Shown piece after piece: positions 61,160 to 64,000 of a stretch of DNA of 64,000 nucleotides (positions within the stretch are counted from its first letter, which is position 1; each line of letters starts with the position of its first letter). The position numbers were made by a program, and so were the translations under genes. Source of the DNA: Sphingomonas aurea (GTDB lineage Bacteria > Pseudomonadota > Alphaproteobacteria > Sphingomonadales > Sphingomonadaceae); the NCBI RefSeq assembly GCF_030678875.1, contig NZ_JAUUDS010000004.1, positions 62,001 through 126,000 on the forward strand, written 5' to 3'. The notes under the pieces were generated by a model. That model searched no databases. It was not told where the DNA came from and was given only the letters and a program-made list of their open reading frames with translations.

Positions 61160-61921
61160 ATGTATCTCGACCGCCTGCGCCTCGACGGGCGCACCGCCTT
61201 CGTCACCGGCGGCGCGCAGGGCATCGGCCATGCCTGTGCCGACGCGCTCGCCGAAGCCGGCGCCCGCGTCATCATCGCCGACCGCGACGCCGCCGCGATC
61301 GGCACGGCGATCGAGTCGCTGCGCGCGAAGGGGCACACCGTCGTCGGGGTCGAGCTGGACGTCACCGACTCCGCCGCCGTCACGCGGGTCGCCGATGCGA
61401 GCGGCACCGTCGACATCCTCGTCAACAATGCCGGCATCGCCCGCAGCGAAACCGCGGCGGAGGATGTCGCCGACGAGCATTGGCTGAACGTCCTCGACGT
61501 CAATCTGAACGGCACCTTCTGGTGCGCGCGCGCCTTTGGCCGGCACATGCTGGCGGCGGGGCGCGGCAGCATCGTCAACATCGGCTCGATGTCGGGCTTC
61601 ATCGTCAACCGCCCCCAGCCGCAGAGCTATTACAACGCGTCCAAGGCCGCCGTGCACCAGCTGACGAAGAGCCTCGCCGCCGAGTGGGCGCCGCGCGGCG
61701 TGCGGGTCAACGCGGTCGCCCCGACCTATATCGCGACGCCGCTCAACGCCTTTGCCGACAAGGAGGGCGAGATGTATCGCCGCTGGATCGACGGCACGCC
61801 GCAGGCGCGCCTGGGCGAGCCCGAAGAGGTCGCCTCCATCGTCCATTTCCTCAGCTCGGACGCCGCCAGCCTGATGACGGGCAGCATCGTGCTGGCCGAT
61901 GGCGGCTATAGCTGCTGGTAG
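61160..61921 (+). CDS. Short-chain dehydrogenase/reductase
   Basis: 253 residues. Coenzyme motif TGGAQGIGHACADAL, NNAGIARSE, catalytic Ser in NIGSMSGFIVN and Tyr-Lys in YYNASKAAVHQLTKSL. Asp at the end of strand 2 (VIIADRD) suggests NAD(H). GGAG lies before the ATG. Close coupling to the carboxylesterase hints at a joint pathway, for instance ester release then alcohol oxidation, but the substrate is unknown. Confidence 0.92.
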   Translation: MYLDRLRLDGRTAFVTGGAQGIGHACADALAEAGARVIIADRDAAAIGTAIESLRAKGHTVVGVELDVTDSAAVTRVADASGTVDILVNNAGIARSETAAEDVADEHWLNVLDVNLNGTFWCARAFGRHMLAAGRGSIVNIGSMSGFIVNRPQPQSYYNASKAAVHQLTKSLAAEWAPRGVRVNAVAPTYIATPLNAFADKEGEMYRRWIDGTPQARLGEPEEVASIVHFLSSDAASLMTGSIVLADGGYSCW

Positions 61922-62040
61922 GTTCGGCCAAGTTTCCAAGCGGATTGGCATAGCCGCGCGACCTTTCCGATAGGTCCGGTTGCAGGCACAACCTCTCTGA
62001 CAGGTGGGCGAAGACCCGCCGGCTGTTGAGAGGATCACCG

Positions 62041-64000
62041 ATGCGCCTTCGCACCCTGCTTGCCGCTTCCACCGCACTCGTGCTCGCCCTGCCCGTAATG
62101 GCGCACGCGCAGGTCGCGAATACGCCCGATGCGACCGATACCGCCGCACCGAACCAAGCCGTCGGACCGGCGCCGCAGACCGGCGACCAGGATATCGTCG
62201 TCACCGCCCGCAAGCGCGCGGAGACGCTGCTCGACGTGCCGATCGCCGCCACCGCGATCAGCGGCAACACGTTGACAGAACGTGGCATCAACTCGGTGCG
62301 CGAGGCGGCGGCGCTGACCCCCGGCCTGAACATCGCCAGCGACGGCGCGGGCCGCGCCTTCGTCTCGATCCGCGGCGTCGGCGTGACCCTGGTCCAGTCG
62401 GTGCAGCCGGGCGTCGGCCTGTTTATCAACGGCATCTACCAGCCCAACACGTCCTACCTGAACAACCCGCTGCTCGACATCGACCGGATCGAGGTGCTGC
62501 GCGGGCCGCAGGGCACCCTCTATGGCAAGAACACGCTGGGCGGCGCGATCAACGTCATCACCCGCCAGCCGTCCAACGAAGTCGAGGCGCGCGGCAATTT
62601 CAGCTTCGCCGGCCCGGACGACAGCCTGCTCGCCTCCGCCTCGGTCAGCGGCCCGATCATCCGCGACGTGCTGCAGGTCCGGATCGCCGCCGGACACCGC
62701 CAGCAGGACGGCTTCGCGCGCAACACGCTGCTGAACATCAACGCCAGCCCGTTCAAGACCGACTCGCTGAACGGCACGATCCGCTTCGCGCCGGTCGGCG
62801 ACGTGGTGCTGACCGTCAACGGCTATTACGACTGGGTGAAGGGCGCCAACACGCCCTATGCCCGCGTCACCGGCCCGACCGACTATTCGCGCTCGGTCCA
62901 GTTCAACGTGCCCTCGCGGATCGAGTATCGCTATCGTGGCGTGAATGCCCGGCTGGAGACGCCGATCGACGCGATCGGGTCGAAGTTCACGCTGGTCGGC
63001 TCCTATGACGCGCGCGACGGCCTGTCGCCCAACGCCGACGCCGATTTCGGCCCCGCCGACATCGCCCGCGCCAACGGCACCGACACGCTGCGCACGAAGA
63101 CGGTGGAGGCGCGGCTCGATTCGGACATCACCGGCACGGTCAGCTCGCTGTTCGGCCTGTTCTACAGTCGCGAGGAGGCGACGGCGTTCGACCGTACGCG
63201 GATCATCCCCGCCAACCTGACCCGCCTGACCAACAGCGCGAACAAGGCGGATACCTATGCGGCCTTCGGCACGCTGTTCTGGAAGCCGACGACCGCGTGG
63301 GAAGTCGCGCTCGGCCTGCGCTACGATCACGAGAAGCGCAGCTCGGATGGCAGTGTCAGCATCACCGCCGGCGCGGTGACGCTGCCGACTACCTTCACCA
63401 CCGCCCAGCTGAAGTCGAACCAGGTCGAGCCGCGCCTGTCGATTACCCGCCACTGGACCCCGCAGCTGATGACCTATGCCTCGGTCGCCCGCGGTTATCG
63501 TGGCGGCGGCTTCAACGCCCCGACCGCGCCGGTCCGCCAGTACAAGGGCGACTCGGCCTGGACCTATGAGGTCGGGTCCAAGTACATCTCGCCCAACCGC
63601 GCGTTCAGCCTGTCGGGCGATGTCTTCTACAACGACTATTCCAACTATATCGGCCTGAACTCGATCGCCCCGGCCGCCGGCGGCGGGCTGGTGACGGTCG
63701 ACCTGAACACCGGCGACGTCGAGAGCTATGGCGCCGAGCTGGAGGCTACGATCCGACCAACCAGCAACTGGTCGATCAACGGCGGCGCCACCTATATGCA
63801 CGCGCGGATCACCGACGCGTCACCCTATACCGCGGTGACCGGCCGGACCCTGTCGTCGGACCGGCTGACCTTCCAGCCCGATTTCACCGGCAACGTCTAT
63901 ACCGACTATACCATCCCGCTCGGCGGCACCGACACGCTGACCCTGACCGGCGGCGTCGTCGCAAAGGGCAAGCGGCTGGCCGCGACGCTCAACCAGACCA
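62041..64000 (+). CDS. TonB-dependent receptor, N-terminal part (runs off the window)
   Basis: At least 653 residues visible. Signal peptide RLRTLLAASTALVLALPVMA ending in HAQ, a TonB-box-like TGDQDIVVTARKRAETL, plug with RGPQGTLYGKNTLGGAINVI, and a large barrel continuing to the window end. GAGAGG precedes the ATG. It follows the esterase/SDR genes on the same strand by about 120 bases, so the three may form a substrate-specific uptake and breakdown set. Substrate unknown. Confidence 0.92.
   Translation, partial: MRLRTLLAASTALVLALPVMAHAQVANTPDATDTAAPNQAVGPAPQTGDQDIVVTARKRAETLLDVPIAATAISGNTLTERGINSVREAAALTPGLNIASDGAGRAFVSIRGVGVTLVQSVQPGVGLFINGIYQPNTSYLNNPLLDIDRIEVLRGPQGTLYGKNTLGGAINVITRQPSNEVEARGNFSFAGPDDSLLASASVSGPIIRDVLQVRIAAGHRQQDGFARNTLLNINASPFKTDSLNGTIRFAPVGDVVLTVNGYYDWVKGANTPYARVTGPTDYSRSVQFNVPSRIEYRYRGVNARLETPIDAIGSKFTLVGSYDARDGLSPNADADFGPADIARANGTDTLRTKTVEARLDSDITGTVSSLFGLFYSREEATAFDRTRIIPANLTRLTNSANKADTYAAFGTLFWKPTTAWEVALGLRYDHEKRSSDGSVSITAGAVTLPTTFTTAQLKSNQVEPRLSITRHWTPQLMTYASVARGYRGGGFNAPTAPVRQYKGDSAWTYEVGSKYISPNRAFSLSGDVFYNDYSNYIGLNSIAPAAGGGLVTVDLNTGDVESYGAELEATIRPTSNWSINGGATYMHARITDASPYTAVTGRTLSSDRLTFQPDFTGNVYTDYTIPLGGTDTLTLTGGVVAKGKRLAATLNQT

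Overview
The window is GC-rich, densely packed bacterial chromosome and most likely comes from a Sphingomonas-type alphaproteobacterium (order Sphingomonadales). The signs are an F1-ATPase operon (atpHAGDC) without the F0 genes, two large TonB-dependent receptors, a PEP-CTERM protein with the PEPATWAM-type tail common in sphingomonads, a CpaF ATPase, many ATGA/GTGA stop-start overlaps, and several families of short palindromic intergenic repeats. No complete prophage, insertion sequence, rRNA operon or CRISPR array is visible. One tRNA gene, tRNA-Ser(CGA), is present.

Layout. 1-6.0 kb: end of a 2OG-Fe(II) oxygenase gene, glnD, a long inverted-repeat element and a TonB receptor. 6.2-9.8 kb: infC and thrS, separated by a sulfotransferase-like gene. 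10-12.7 kb: divergent LD-carboxypeptidase and Mur-ligase genes (probable peptidoglycan recycling), then a YraN-type gene. 12.9-19.9 kb: glutathione synthase, a DedA protein, XerC, a Dabb-domain protein, PriA and a large GT-C-like membrane protein. 19.9-25.3 kb: F1-ATPase operon with an extra secreted-protein gene between atpD and atpC. 25.5-29.4 kb: a secreted TPR-like protein, Ada, CpaF and a 70-residue six-cysteine protein. 29.4-32.8 kb: a phage-derived lysis-like cassette (GH108 muramidase, holin-like protein, lipoprotein) joined to a modular SGNH hydrolase with a Thr-Pro microsatellite. 33-36.6 kb: two paralogous CDP-glycerol glycerophosphotransferase-like genes and a polysaccharide flippase. 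36.7-39.9 kb: a DUF2141 protein and a translationally coupled trio of diacylglycerol kinase, Tam41-like phosphatidate cytidylyltransferase and sugar-type nucleotidyltransferase. 39.9-42.5 kb: an XRE regulator with a membrane partner, zwf and hspQ. 42.7-49.7 kb: tRNA-Ser, Mn catalase, GT4/GH13 pair, and a uronate/pectin operon (transporter, GH105, KduI). 49.8-53.1 kb: a 1102-residue GH18-like/CE4/GT2 fusion protein. 53.3-64 kb: a small unknown protein, an AI-2E/PerM family protein, an M1 aminopeptidase, a DUF5872-type protein, a PEP-CTERM protein, a type-B carboxylesterase, an SDR oxidoreductase and the start of a second TonB receptor.

How it fits together. Most of the window is housekeeping. 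The accessory interest lies in envelope and lipid chemistry. The diacylglycerol kinase and Tam41-like genes together could turn diacylglycerol into phosphatidate and then CDP-diacylglycerol, a pairing I have not seen described in bacteria. It sits directly beside a glycerophosphate-polymer-like locus. Function calls are from motif recognition by eye; no database search was run.
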